Shown: in pieces, positions 16,920 through 23,869 of the stretch | Numbering within the stretch: position 1 is the stretch's first letter | Layout of the letters: every line of letters begins with the position of its first letter | Source: Maccoyibacter intestinihominis | Lineage (GTDB): Bacteria > Bacillota > Clostridia > Lachnospirales > Lachnospiraceae | Reading direction: 5' to 3' | Length of the DNA: 64,000 nucleotides | Assembly: GCF_040096355.1 (NCBI RefSeq) | Contig: NZ_JBBMEX010000001.1 | Span: 62,001 to 126,000 of the forward strand | The notes under the pieces: generated by a model | Told to the model about the DNA's origin: nothing | Database searches by the model: none | What the model saw: the letters and a program-made list of their open reading frames with translations, nothing else | Position numbers and translations under genes: made by a program

Positions 16920-17642
16920 ATGTATCATATATTTATTTGTGATGATGAAAAAAGGTTTACAGAAGTATTAGAAAAACGTGTAGAAACATGTTTGAAGGAA
17001 CAGGGCCAAAGTTATGAGATACAGATATTCTATAATGGAATAGAAATGTTTCAGGCAATGCAGAAAAAAGCACCGGAAATATTGTTGCTGGATATTGATA
17101 TGCCGGAAATCTCAGGAATGGAACTGGCGGAACAGATTTTTAGCAGTAATATGAATACCAATGTGATCTTTGTGACAAACAGAGATGATCTGGTATTTCA
17201 GGCAATACATTACCAGCCATTTCGTTTTATACGGAAGGAAAAGCTGGATCAGGAATTAGATGAGGCAATTTGTCATGTGATTAATAAATTAGAAAAAGAT
17301 GAGAAAATGTGGGAAGTTCAGACAAAGAATGGAACAGAAATCCTTGCATTAAAAAATATATTGTATATTGAAAGCTGTAAACATTATCTGCGGATCAGAC
17401 ATGTTGATGGCGAGTGTGAGATGCGGGGAAAAATCTCAAATTTAGAAAAGTGGATGAGTAACTATGGTTTTGTGCAGACGCATAGAAGTTATCTGGTAAA
17501 TGTGCGTTATATGAAGATGGTCCGTGCAAATGAGGTAGAACTGGACAATGGAGAAATCCTTTCTGTCAGCAGAGATAAGGCACAGGAAGTGAAAAAGAAA
17601 CAAATGATATATCTGAGGAGTTTTGCATATGCAAATAGTTAG
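16920..17642 (+). CDS. agrA: AgrA-like LytTR response regulator
   Basis: This 240-residue regulator has a receiver domain (ICDDEKRF; phosphoacceptor Asp in LLLDIDMPEISGME) and a C-terminal LytTR DNA-binding domain (ALKNILYIESCKHYLRI ... HRSYLVNVRYMK). Its gene overlaps the agrC-like kinase gene by 14 bases, the usual sign of a cognate pair. By analogy with AgrA it should bind the 20-bp-period direct repeats at 18971-19000 and 19279-19308 and activate both promoters. The symbol is assigned by context and domain order, not by close similarity to staphylococcal AgrA. Confidence 0.88.
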   Translation: MYHIFICDDEKRFTEVLEKRVETCLKEQGQSYEIQIFYNGIEMFQAMQKKAPEILLLDIDMPEISGMELAEQIFSSNMNTNVIFVTNRDDLVFQAIHYQPFRFIRKEKLDQELDEAICHVINKLEKDEKMWEVQTKNGTEILALKNILYIESCKHYLRIRHVDGECEMRGKISNLEKWMSNYGFVQTHRSYLVNVRYMKMVRANEVELDNGEILSVSRDKAQEVKKKQMIYLRSFAYANS

Positions 17643-18942
17643 TGAGGTCGCGGAAATTGTAGCAACTGCTATTGACAATGTATTGGTACTGTGGTTTTTG
17701 ACAAGTCACTTTGGAAAAAAGAAGCCAATCGAATGGTGGAAGTATGTAGTATGGTTTGTAATTTTATTTATTCCAAGTCATTTTATGGGAGAAATGTTTA
17801 ATTTACAAAGCATTGCAGTAATATTAATCGTTATCAGTTTTTCAATGATTTACTTGCAGGGAAATAGTATTGAAAAATTAATTGTATCTCTGATCCTGTA
17901 TATCATGTTGGCATTTGTAAATATTATGGTCATACAGCTGATTTCCGTGTTGAGCAAAAGTCCTATGGAAGTGCTCATCTCAGGGAATGGTATTCTTAGA
18001 ATCCTTGTATTGTGCATCAGTAAGGTCACAGTGATTTTGACGTTTGTGATAGCAGAAAGAACATTTAGTAAAAAGCATTATTTCAAAAAAGAAGAGTATA
18101 TTTTTGGAGCAATCTTATATATTACGTTTTTTATTGTTGCAGTGCTTACCTTTAAAATAGTCGGAACCGTTGAAATGACTTTTAGAGAACAGCTGATTTT
18201 CTTTATATTGACAATGCTGTTGTTAGTGATCAATAGCTTTATGTTCTGGTTGATCCGGAGAATGAACTATCAGAACAGATGTGAATTGGAAAATGAAGTT
18301 TTAAAAGTGCAGTTAGAACAACAGGAAAGTCAGATTCATAATACAGAATTATTGTATCAGAATACAAGAAAAATGCGTCATGACATGAAACACTATTTTA
18401 CGACATATTTGCAATTGCTAAGAGATGGTGAAACAGAAGTTGTTATGAAAGAGATGCAGAGGATTTTAGAGACAGAGTTAGAAGCAGAAAATGTGTTTTA
18501 TATGGACTGCAGAATGGTGAATGCAGTTATTAATCAAAAGGCAGCCCTTTGCAAGAAGAACAAAATATCTTTAGAAGTGCAGATTACAGGAGAATTTCAT
18601 TGGGAAAATGAAAGTAATATTGCGATTTTATTATCAAATCTCTTAGATAATGCCATTGAAGCGGAAATACAGCAGGAGAGTAAAAAGGAAATCCGTTTAA
18701 AAATGTTCATTTATAAAGAGATGGTCAATATCATTGTGGAAAACTATATTTTGAAATCTGTTTTGGGAGAAAATCCAGAGTTAAAAACAACAAAAAAGGA
18801 AAAACAGGGACATGGGATTGGGATAGAGAGTGTCAAAGAACTGGTTCGCAGAGAAGAGGGAGATATGGAAATTTTTGAAGAAAATAATTATTTTATATCA
18901 CATGTATGGATTCCCTGCAAAGCAGAAAAGATTTGCGTATAA
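17629..18942 (+). CDS. agrC: AgrC-like sensor histidine kinase
   Basis: The ATG at 17629 (GAGGAG 8 bases upstream) is preferred over an upstream TTG. The ~437-residue protein has about six membrane helices in its first ~215 residues, then a coiled coil and a GHKL kinase. The phosphoacceptor motif is KMRHDMKHYFTTYLQLL, the N-box is LLSNLLDNAIEAE, and the glycine box is GHGIGIESVKELV. This is the AgrC/ComD (HPK10) architecture that detects cyclic peptides at the membrane. It lies immediately downstream of the agrA-like gene and upstream of agrBD. Confidence 0.9.
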   Translation: MQIVSEVAEIVATAIDNVLVLWFLTSHFGKKKPIEWWKYVVWFVILFIPSHFMGEMFNLQSIAVILIVISFSMIYLQGNSIEKLIVSLILYIMLAFVNIMVIQLISVLSKSPMEVLISGNGILRILVLCISKVTVILTFVIAERTFSKKHYFKKEEYIFGAILYITFFIVAVLTFKIVGTVEMTFREQLIFFILTMLLLVINSFMFWLIRRMNYQNRCELENEVLKVQLEQQESQIHNTELLYQNTRKMRHDMKHYFTTYLQLLRDGETEVVMKEMQRILETELEAENVFYMDCRMVNAVINQKAALCKKNKISLEVQITGEFHWENESNIAILLSNLLDNAIEAEIQQESKKEIRLKMFIYKEMVNIIVENYILKSVLGENPELKTTKKEKQGHGIGIESVKELVRREEGDMEIFEENNYFISHVWIPCKAEKICV

Positions 18943-18970
18943 TCCGATTATTCTCGACAAAAAACAACAA

Positions 18971-19033
18971 TTCATGCCTAAAAAAGACGGTTCATGCCAG
19001 AAGTATTGAAAAAGTGAAAAAAAGGAATATGAT
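18971..19033 (+). promoter_or_regulatory. Agr-type promoter P1 (drives the small RNA)
   Basis: TTCATGCC occurs at 18971 and again at 18991 (20-bp period). Fifteen bases after the second copy begins lies -35 TTGAAA (19006-19011), then a 16-base spacer and -10 TATGAT (19028-19033). The promoter at 19279-19341 has the same repeats, the same offset and the same short spacer, so one activator most likely controls both. Confidence 0.7.
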
Positions 19034-19039
19034 AAAAGA

Positions 19040-19224
19040 TGTTATGAAATGTTATGCAGCTTTTGGGAAATGAACGGATAAAATAGCATCAGTCTATGTA
19101 ATAGAATCGGAAACCTAAGGATAAAACTTCATTTGAAGAAACGGGGAATATGACATAGCAGCAAAACAAAAGAGAATGTATATTTTGTGAAGGGGTCACA
19201 GAGTATGCATTCTCTTTTGTTCTA
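19040..19224 (+). ncRNA. Putative agr-controlled regulatory RNA (RNAIII-like position)
   Basis: The expected start is about 7 bases after the P1 -10 box and the end is the hairpin finishing near 19224, giving about 185 nt. No ORF in it has both a ribosome site and a plausible length; the only candidates are peptides of 6-10 residues. In staphylococci the AgrA-controlled second promoter makes RNAIII. Here the transcript would lie between agrC and agrB in the same orientation rather than divergently. Boundaries are inferred from promoter and hairpin only. Confidence 0.5.
19166..19224 (+). terminator. Long hairpin terminator of the agr small RNA
   Basis: ACAAAAGAGAATGTA (19166-19180) pairs with TGCATTCTCTTTTGT (19206-19220) with one wobble. 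The stem extends by two more pairs, then an asymmetric bulge, then a TGTGA/TCACA stem capped by an AGGGG loop (19191-19195). The CTCTTTTGTTCT stretch supplies the U-rich 3' side. Confidence 0.65.
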
Positions 19225-19278
19225 GAGGATAGGGATAAAAAGTACATAAAAGGTATAAAAACAGAGAAAAAACGGTAA

Positions 19279-19341
19279 TTCATGCCAGAAAAATGTCATT
19301 GGTGCCATAGGTATTGCAAAAATAGTCAGAGTTGTTAAGAT
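19279..19341 (+). promoter_or_regulatory. Agr-type promoter P2 (drives agrBD)
   Basis: The repeats TTCATGCCAG (19279) and TTGGTGCCAT (19299) have a 20-bp period. -35 TTGCAA (19314-19319) starts 15 bases after the second repeat begins. A 16-base spacer and -10 TAAGAT (19336-19341) follow. The agrB start is at 19363, so the leader is only about 15 bases. Confidence 0.72.
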
Positions 19342-19362
19342 GTAGAAGAAGGATGTGAGGCA

Positions 19363-19940
19363 ATGTCTAAAGTTGCAGAAAAGGTAGCGGACTCCTTATA
19401 CCGGAAAGATTATATCAGTGAAGAAGAAAAAGAGATTTATTCATATGGTTATGAAATACTCATTGATAATATCGGAAAAACTTTTCTGTTACTAATGGTA
19501 GGTGCGATCATTCATCAGTTCGTTGCAACCTTGGTATTTGTAGTAGTATTTACTACATTGCGCAGCTACTGTGGAGGCTATCATGCATCAAAGACGTGGC
19601 AGTGTAATTTACTTACAGTTATTCTTTGGGGAATAGTGATAGTTGGAACATACACAGAGGCAATCATTAAACAATGTGAAGCATTGACCATTGCAATTGC
19701 TGTTGTAAGTGAGTTGGTGATTTACCAATGTGCACCAGTGGAGCATCAGAATAAGAAGTTAACGAATGAAAAAAAGAGAGGAACAGAAGATGTGCATTAG
19801 GACTAGGCATGTTATATGGAATCTTAATATTACTACTTACTTTTTCGTTAACTAAGATAGCAATTGCCTTAGCGCTGACGGTATTAGAAGTCGTAATGTT
19901 GATGATAATACCAGGTGAAGGGAGGAGCAATGAGCCATGA
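19363..19940 (+). CDS. agrB: AgrB-like peptide-processing membrane protease (frameshift at A7)
   Basis: AgrB proteases cleave AgrD and help cyclise and export the autoinducer. The catalytic pair is visible as His74 and Cys81 in GGYHASKTWQC, seven residues apart as in staphylococcal AgrB. The first frame stops at 19800 (145 residues), after APVEHQNKKL. A -1 shift at the A AAA AAG heptamer (19770-19776) restores a hydrophobic tail with two membrane helices (e.g. LGMLYGILILLLTFSLTKIA) that ends at TGA 19938-19940. This overlaps the agrD ATG by four bases. Restored length is about 192 residues, normal for AgrB. The shift may be programmed, a phase-variable or real mutation, or a sequencing error. 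Confidence 0.85.
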
Positions 19941-20074
19941 AGAAACAGAATCTTTTCGGAGAGATGGTAAAAAAAGCAGGAGCAAAAGCAGCTGTATCTA
20001 CAGCAAATAAAGCATCTGTATTTTACTGCTACCAGCCAAAAGAGCCAAAAGGCTTAGACAAATTCAACAAATAA
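19937..20074 (+). CDS. agrD: AgrD-like cyclic autoinducer peptide precursor
   Basis: The 45-residue precursor has an amphipathic, Lys/Ala-rich leader (MKKQNLFGEMVKKAGAKAA), a short hydrophobic core (ASVFYCY) and the conserved charged recognition tail QPKEPKGL. Aligned on the QPxEPKxL tail with clostridial AgrD peptides from memory (e.g. C. perfringens, ...CLWFTHQPEEPKSL), the ring-forming Cys position is occupied by Ser27. The only Cys (Cys31) lies four residues later. The start overlaps the restored agrB stop (ATGA). A GGAGG site lies 11 bases upstream. Confidence 0.85.
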   Translation: MKKQNLFGEMVKKAGAKAAVSTANKASVFYCYQPKEPKGLDKFNK

Positions 20075-20153
20075 GATAAAAGACTCCTGCCGCGAAATGG
20101 AACAACTTTAGTACATAAGGCGGCAGGAAAGCAAGCAGAACATGAAGGTATAC

Positions 20154-20289
20154 CCATGAATTTCAATGCTTTTTTCTGCATCAGTACAACTGCAACCTAT
20201 TACGATCAATCCATTAATAAATGTCCAAATATGAGGTAAGCCCAGACCGAATATAAAGGACACAGGACAATAGCGATTGAAATTCATGG
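20154..20289 (+). repeat. 14-bp perfect inverted repeat enclosing ~108 bases downstream of agrD
   Basis: CCATGAATTTCAAT (20154-20167) and its exact complement (20276-20289) flank a 108-base interior. A second inverted pair, CCTGCCG (from about 20093) with CGGCAGG (about 20121-20127), lies just upstream. Together with the terminator at 20325 this suggests a structured RNA at the 3' end of the agrBD transcript. A 27-codon ORF starts inside it (ATG at 20156, MNFNAFFCISTT...), with GAAGG 8 bases upstream, but nothing else supports it. Confidence 0.5.
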
Positions 20290-20324
20290 AGATGTATTTA
20301 TGTTTCTATATATTACCAGCATCC

Positions 20325-20356
20325 GACGGAAGCCAGCAATGGCTTCCGTCTTATTT
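20325..20356 (+). terminator. Intrinsic terminator ending the agr island
   Basis: A perfect 10-bp stem (GACGGAAGCC 20325-20334 / GGCTTCCGTC 20341-20350) with a 6-base loop is followed by TTATTT. Confidence 0.85.
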
Positions 20357-20534
20357 GCGGGAACATTTGCCGGGAACCCGATTTTCAAAATAACTTTTAA
20401 AAACAGGAAAAATGTGGTATAATACCTGATATGAGAGCAATAGAGAGCAGTTTTTGTTTTTAAATGTTATAATAAAATCCGTTTCACTTACGAAAGAGAG
20501 TGCGGCGGTTTTTTTGTGGAAGAAAGGAGAGGCA

Positions 20535-21032
20535 ATGTTTAAAGAAGGAGATTTCATAATTTATGGAAGCAATGGTGTATGTCAGGTAGAGCATATCGGA
20601 AGCATGGAATTACAGGGTGTTCCGGATGATAAAATGTATTATACGTTAGTGCCGGTTTATGAAAAAAAGAGCCGTTTGTTTACACCGGTGGACAACCACA
20701 AAGTAGTCATGCGTCCCGTGATCAGTAAAAAAGAAGCATGTGACCTGATAGACCATATGCAGGAAATGCAGGTATTTGAGATACAGAATGAAAAGAACAG
20801 GGACACTGTATTCAAAGAGGCATTAAAAACCGGAGATTGTGAAGAACTCGTTCGTGTGATCAAGACAATATACGAGAAAAAGCAGGAGCGTAAGGCACAG
20901 GGGAAAAAAGTGACTGCCGGAGATGAGCGTTATTTCAAGCTGGCAGAAGAGCATTTGTACGGAGAGCTTGCGATTGCTCTTGGAATTGAAAAGGACAAGG
21001 TTAGTTCCTATATTGAGAAAAGAATCGCGTAA
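20535..21032 (+). CDS. CarD-family transcription regulator
   Basis: The ATG at 20535 follows AGGAGAGG and gives a 165-residue protein; upstream in-frame codons are leader sequence. The N terminus is a CarD/TRCF RNA-polymerase-interacting Tudor-like domain (FKEGDFIIYGSNGVCQVEHIG ... YYTLVPVYEK), followed by an all-helical CdnL-like C-terminal domain. In the family it binds the RNAP beta subunit and stabilises open complexes. TATAAT-like -10 boxes at 20418 and about 20468 precede it. It is probably monocistronic. Confidence 0.88.
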   Translation: MFKEGDFIIYGSNGVCQVEHIGSMELQGVPDDKMYYTLVPVYEKKSRLFTPVDNHKVVMRPVISKKEACDLIDHMQEMQVFEIQNEKNRDTVFKEALKTGDCEELVRVIKTIYEKKQERKAQGKKVTAGDERYFKLAEEHLYGELAIALGIEKDKVSSYIEKRIA

Positions 21033-21175
21033 AATGTACAAAAAAATATAAGTGTCAAAAAATTGCAAAAGAATGTGAAAAAAGTGCCAAAGAGAATAAG
21101 TTCTATGTTATAATTATGTACATGTTTAATAAGTGATAAAGTTTTTCGTTATATTTTAAGAGAGGACTAGGTACA

Positions 21176-22894
21176 ATGGAAAGAAAAAGAAAAATGTCTA
21201 TCATGGTGCGCCTGTTACTGATGGTGATCCCGCCATGCCTGTTGCTTGGAATTGCAATGACACTTTATTCCGGGTGGAACATGCACAGGGGAATGCAAAA
21301 GACTACGTTGGACGGAATGCGTGCAACGGATTATGCAGTCTTAGAGATGTTTGAAAACGTAGCAGACGGTGATTTTAAGCAGGATGCAAAAGGCAATGTT
21401 TACAGAGGAGAGTACAAGATTTCTGATAACAATGAGTTAGCAGATTATATCAAGAACAAGACAGATGTAGATGTTACTTTTTTCTATGGGGATACCCGTG
21501 TGTTGACTTCCTTAAAGGATAAAAAAACAGGGGATCGACTGATAGGAACCACAGCATCTAAAGAAGTTACGGATAAAGTCTTAAAAAATGGAAAAGAATA
21601 CTCAGATACGGGTATTGTGATCAATGAAAGACCATACTACGGATATTATGTGCCGGTAAAGAATTCGGATGACAGTATCATAGGAATGGTGTTTGTCGGA
21701 AGAGAGAGCAAAGATATTAATGCCTTTATCAAAAGCAAGTCAAGCGCCGTATTTCTTATGGCACTGATCATTATGGCAATGGCATCGATCGCAGCATGGA
21801 TCACCTCAAGATCCGTAGCGGTCAGCGTGCGTGGAACAGAAAAGGTAATCGGTGCGTTAGCAGACGGTAATCTGACCCTGGATGTGGAAGAAAAGCTGTT
21901 AGGGCGAAACGATGAAATCGGTGATATGGCACGTTCCGTCGAAAAGTTAAAACAGGAGCTTTTTGAGATCATCAGTGATATCAAAAAATCTTCAGGAATA
22001 CTGAATGCATCGGGAGAATCTCTAAGTCAGATGGCAGAAAACTCCAGTGCAACAACGAACGAAATGAGTAAGGTCATAGAGGATTTATCCAAGGGTGCAG
22101 TCTCACAGGCAGAAGAGATTGAAGAAGCATCGGTACATATCGGAGAGATGGGACATGTCATTGAAGAGATTGTAAGCAGTGTGGATGGTTTGGATGATAC
22201 ATCTGCGAAAATGAAAAATGCCAGTGATGAGTCTTCTGTCATTATCCGTCAGCTTTCCGAATCCAATGACAGGACGACACAGGCGATCAACCGTATCGGA
22301 AGACAGATTGAAGCAACGAACGATTCTGTACAGATGATCCATGCAGCAGTAGAACTGATCACTTCGATCGCGAGTCAGACAAGCCTGTTAGCGTTAAATG
22401 CAAGTATTGAAGCGGCAAGAGCCGGAGAGCATGGAAAAGGATTTGCAGTAGTAGCATCCGAGATCCAGAAATTAGCAGAACAGTCGAATGACTCGGCGGA
22501 AAAGATCAAAGACATCATCCGCGATTTGTTAAGTGAGGCAGAACAAACGGTAAACGTCATGCATGAAGTAGAAGATATCGTTGCACAGCAGCAGGAAAAA
22601 TTAGAAGAGACAAAGACAAAATTTGTATCCGTAGCAGACGGAGTCAATGCATCCAGAAGCGAGACAGAGGCAATCCAGAGTCATACGCAGATATGTGATC
22701 AGTCAAGATCCAGAATTATTGATGCAGTTCAGAATTTATCAGCAATTTCACAGGAAAATGCAGCAAGTACAGAACAGACGACAGCATCTATGGCAGGTCT
22801 GAATGAGGCAATCCGTCAGTGGTCTGTGGCAGCAAAAGAATTGCAGGGCTTATCCGAGGATTTAGAGAAGGATATGTCATTCTTTACGATTTAG
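21176..22894 (+). CDS. Methyl-accepting chemotaxis protein (first of two paralogs)
   Basis: The 572-residue chemoreceptor has an N-terminal helix (residues ~9-30), an extracytoplasmic single-Cache-type sensor (~35-185, including DVTFFYGDTRVLTSL and NERPYYGYYVPVKNSD), a second helix (~190-212), HAMP, and a signalling domain. The hairpin tip reads SQTSLLALNASIEAARAGEHG. It closely parallels the second receptor at 25973 in order and sequence, which suggests an ancient duplication. No che genes are nearby. A TATAAT at 21109-21114 may be its -10 box. Confidence 0.93.
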   Translation: MERKRKMSIMVRLLLMVIPPCLLLGIAMTLYSGWNMHRGMQKTTLDGMRATDYAVLEMFENVADGDFKQDAKGNVYRGEYKISDNNELADYIKNKTDVDVTFFYGDTRVLTSLKDKKTGDRLIGTTASKEVTDKVLKNGKEYSDTGIVINERPYYGYYVPVKNSDDSIIGMVFVGRESKDINAFIKSKSSAVFLMALIIMAMASIAAWITSRSVAVSVRGTEKVIGALADGNLTLDVEEKLLGRNDEIGDMARSVEKLKQELFEIISDIKKSSGILNASGESLSQMAENSSATTNEMSKVIEDLSKGAVSQAEEIEEASVHIGEMGHVIEEIVSSVDGLDDTSAKMKNASDESSVIIRQLSESNDRTTQAINRIGRQIEATNDSVQMIHAAVELITSIASQTSLLALNASIEAARAGEHGKGFAVVASEIQKLAEQSNDSAEKIKDIIRDLLSEAEQTVNVMHEVEDIVAQQQEKLEETKTKFVSVADGVNASRSETEAIQSHTQICDQSRSRIIDAVQNLSAISQENAASTEQTTASMAGLNEAIRQWSVAAKELQGLSEDLEKDMSFFTI

Positions 22895-22922
22895 AAATGA
22901 TGATCAAAGTGGAGGAAATACA

Positions 22923-23273
22923 GTGGTAAAAAAATATCCAGAGATTACACATATTTTTAATGAACACATGAAAGGCGGAGATGGAACCGTAGAAGTGATC
23001 CCGTCCGTGGTACAGGGAGAATATGAGAGTGATGCAAATGTCATTGCACGTTTGATCTTAAAACCGGGCTGTTCCCTCGGAATGCATGAGCATATCGGAG
23101 AAGAAGAGATCATTACGGTACTTCACGGAACAGCGGAATATAATGACAACGGCGAAAGCAGTACGGTAGAAACAGGCGATGTCTGCATCTGCAAAAGCGG
23201 TGGCAGACACAGCATTGCAAATGCATCGCCAAGTGAAGATTTAGAGTTAATGGCAGTGATCATTCAGGTGTAG
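22923..23273 (+). CDS. Small cupin-domain protein
   Basis: The 116-residue single-domain cupin starts at GTG 22923 after GGAGG. Metal-site motifs are visible: GMHEHIGEEEIITVLHG (G(X)5HXH(X)3-4E(X)6G-like) and the second motif GDVCICKSGGRHSIAN. Function is not assignable; such cupins bind metals or small ligands. It follows the chemoreceptor by 28 bases and may be co-transcribed. Its 3' end overlaps the remnant of aspA on the other strand. Confidence 0.82.
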   Translation: MVKKYPEITHIFNEHMKGGDGTVEVIPSVVQGEYESDANVIARLILKPGCSLGMHEHIGEEEIITVLHGTAEYNDNGESSTVETGDVCICKSGGRHSIANASPSEDLELMAVIIQV

Positions 23274-23869
23274 TACCTGACTTTGCCTGATAATACTGTT
23301 CTTCTGCTTTATCATATCCGATTTCAGTGCTCCTGTGGTAGAGATCTATCCGGGAGCATTTTAATGTCTCTAAGCAGGATTGTTCATCTGCAAGAATCCC
23401 ATCAATACAATTTTTTTGAAAAAGTATTACGGTGTCACGGAGTAGTTCTAAACTTTCTAAAAGACTGTCCGCGGTTCACATCGTCTAAAGGGTGAATCGT
23501 ATCATAATTTCCCGGAGCCTGTCCTAAGACAGTCAACGCAAGATTAGCAATGACCTCATTGACATTCATATTTGTGGAAGTGCCGGCACCTCCCTGTAAG
23601 GCACTGGTACAAAAAGCATCATCCACATCCCCGGCTAGGATCCGGTCGCAGGCGCAGAGGATAGCATCCCATTTTTGGGATTCCTCCGGGTGCAGTTCCC
23701 GGTAAGATAAGGCAGCCGCTTTTTTTACCTGCACCATGGCGTAGATCAGGGAAAGATTTGTAGTATGATAGGAAGTAATAAAATTTTCTTTGGCACGAAG
23801 CGTCTGTAATCCGTAAAGAGTATCATCGGAAAGGCTGCGTGTTCCTAACATATCATGTTCTGTTCTCAT
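23260..23869 (-). pseudogene. aspA: Aspartate ammonia-lyase remnant with internal deletion
   Basis: The first ~138 residues match aspartase (RTEHDMLGTRSLSDD; GGAGTSTNMNVNEVIAN; IHPLDDVN). The sequence then jumps after DDVNRGQ to another frame that resembles the aspartase C-terminal part (LESLELLRDTVILFQKN, then CIDGILADEQSCLETL, ending at 23260). The middle ~250-300 residues, including the signature loop, are missing. The first frame stops at 23435. The ATG overlaps the hydF stop (ATGA), so it was once translationally coupled to hydF. It cannot be an active enzyme. Confidence 0.85.

Noticed and set aside
19041..19165. Delta-hemolysin-like peptide inside the putative agr RNA
   Set aside because: The only ORFs are 6-10 codons without a usable ribosome site.
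20300..20422. 40-codon ORF starting MFLYITSIRRKP
   Set aside because: It reads through the strong terminator stem at 20325-20350 and resembles nothing; a small GGAG upstream is the only support.
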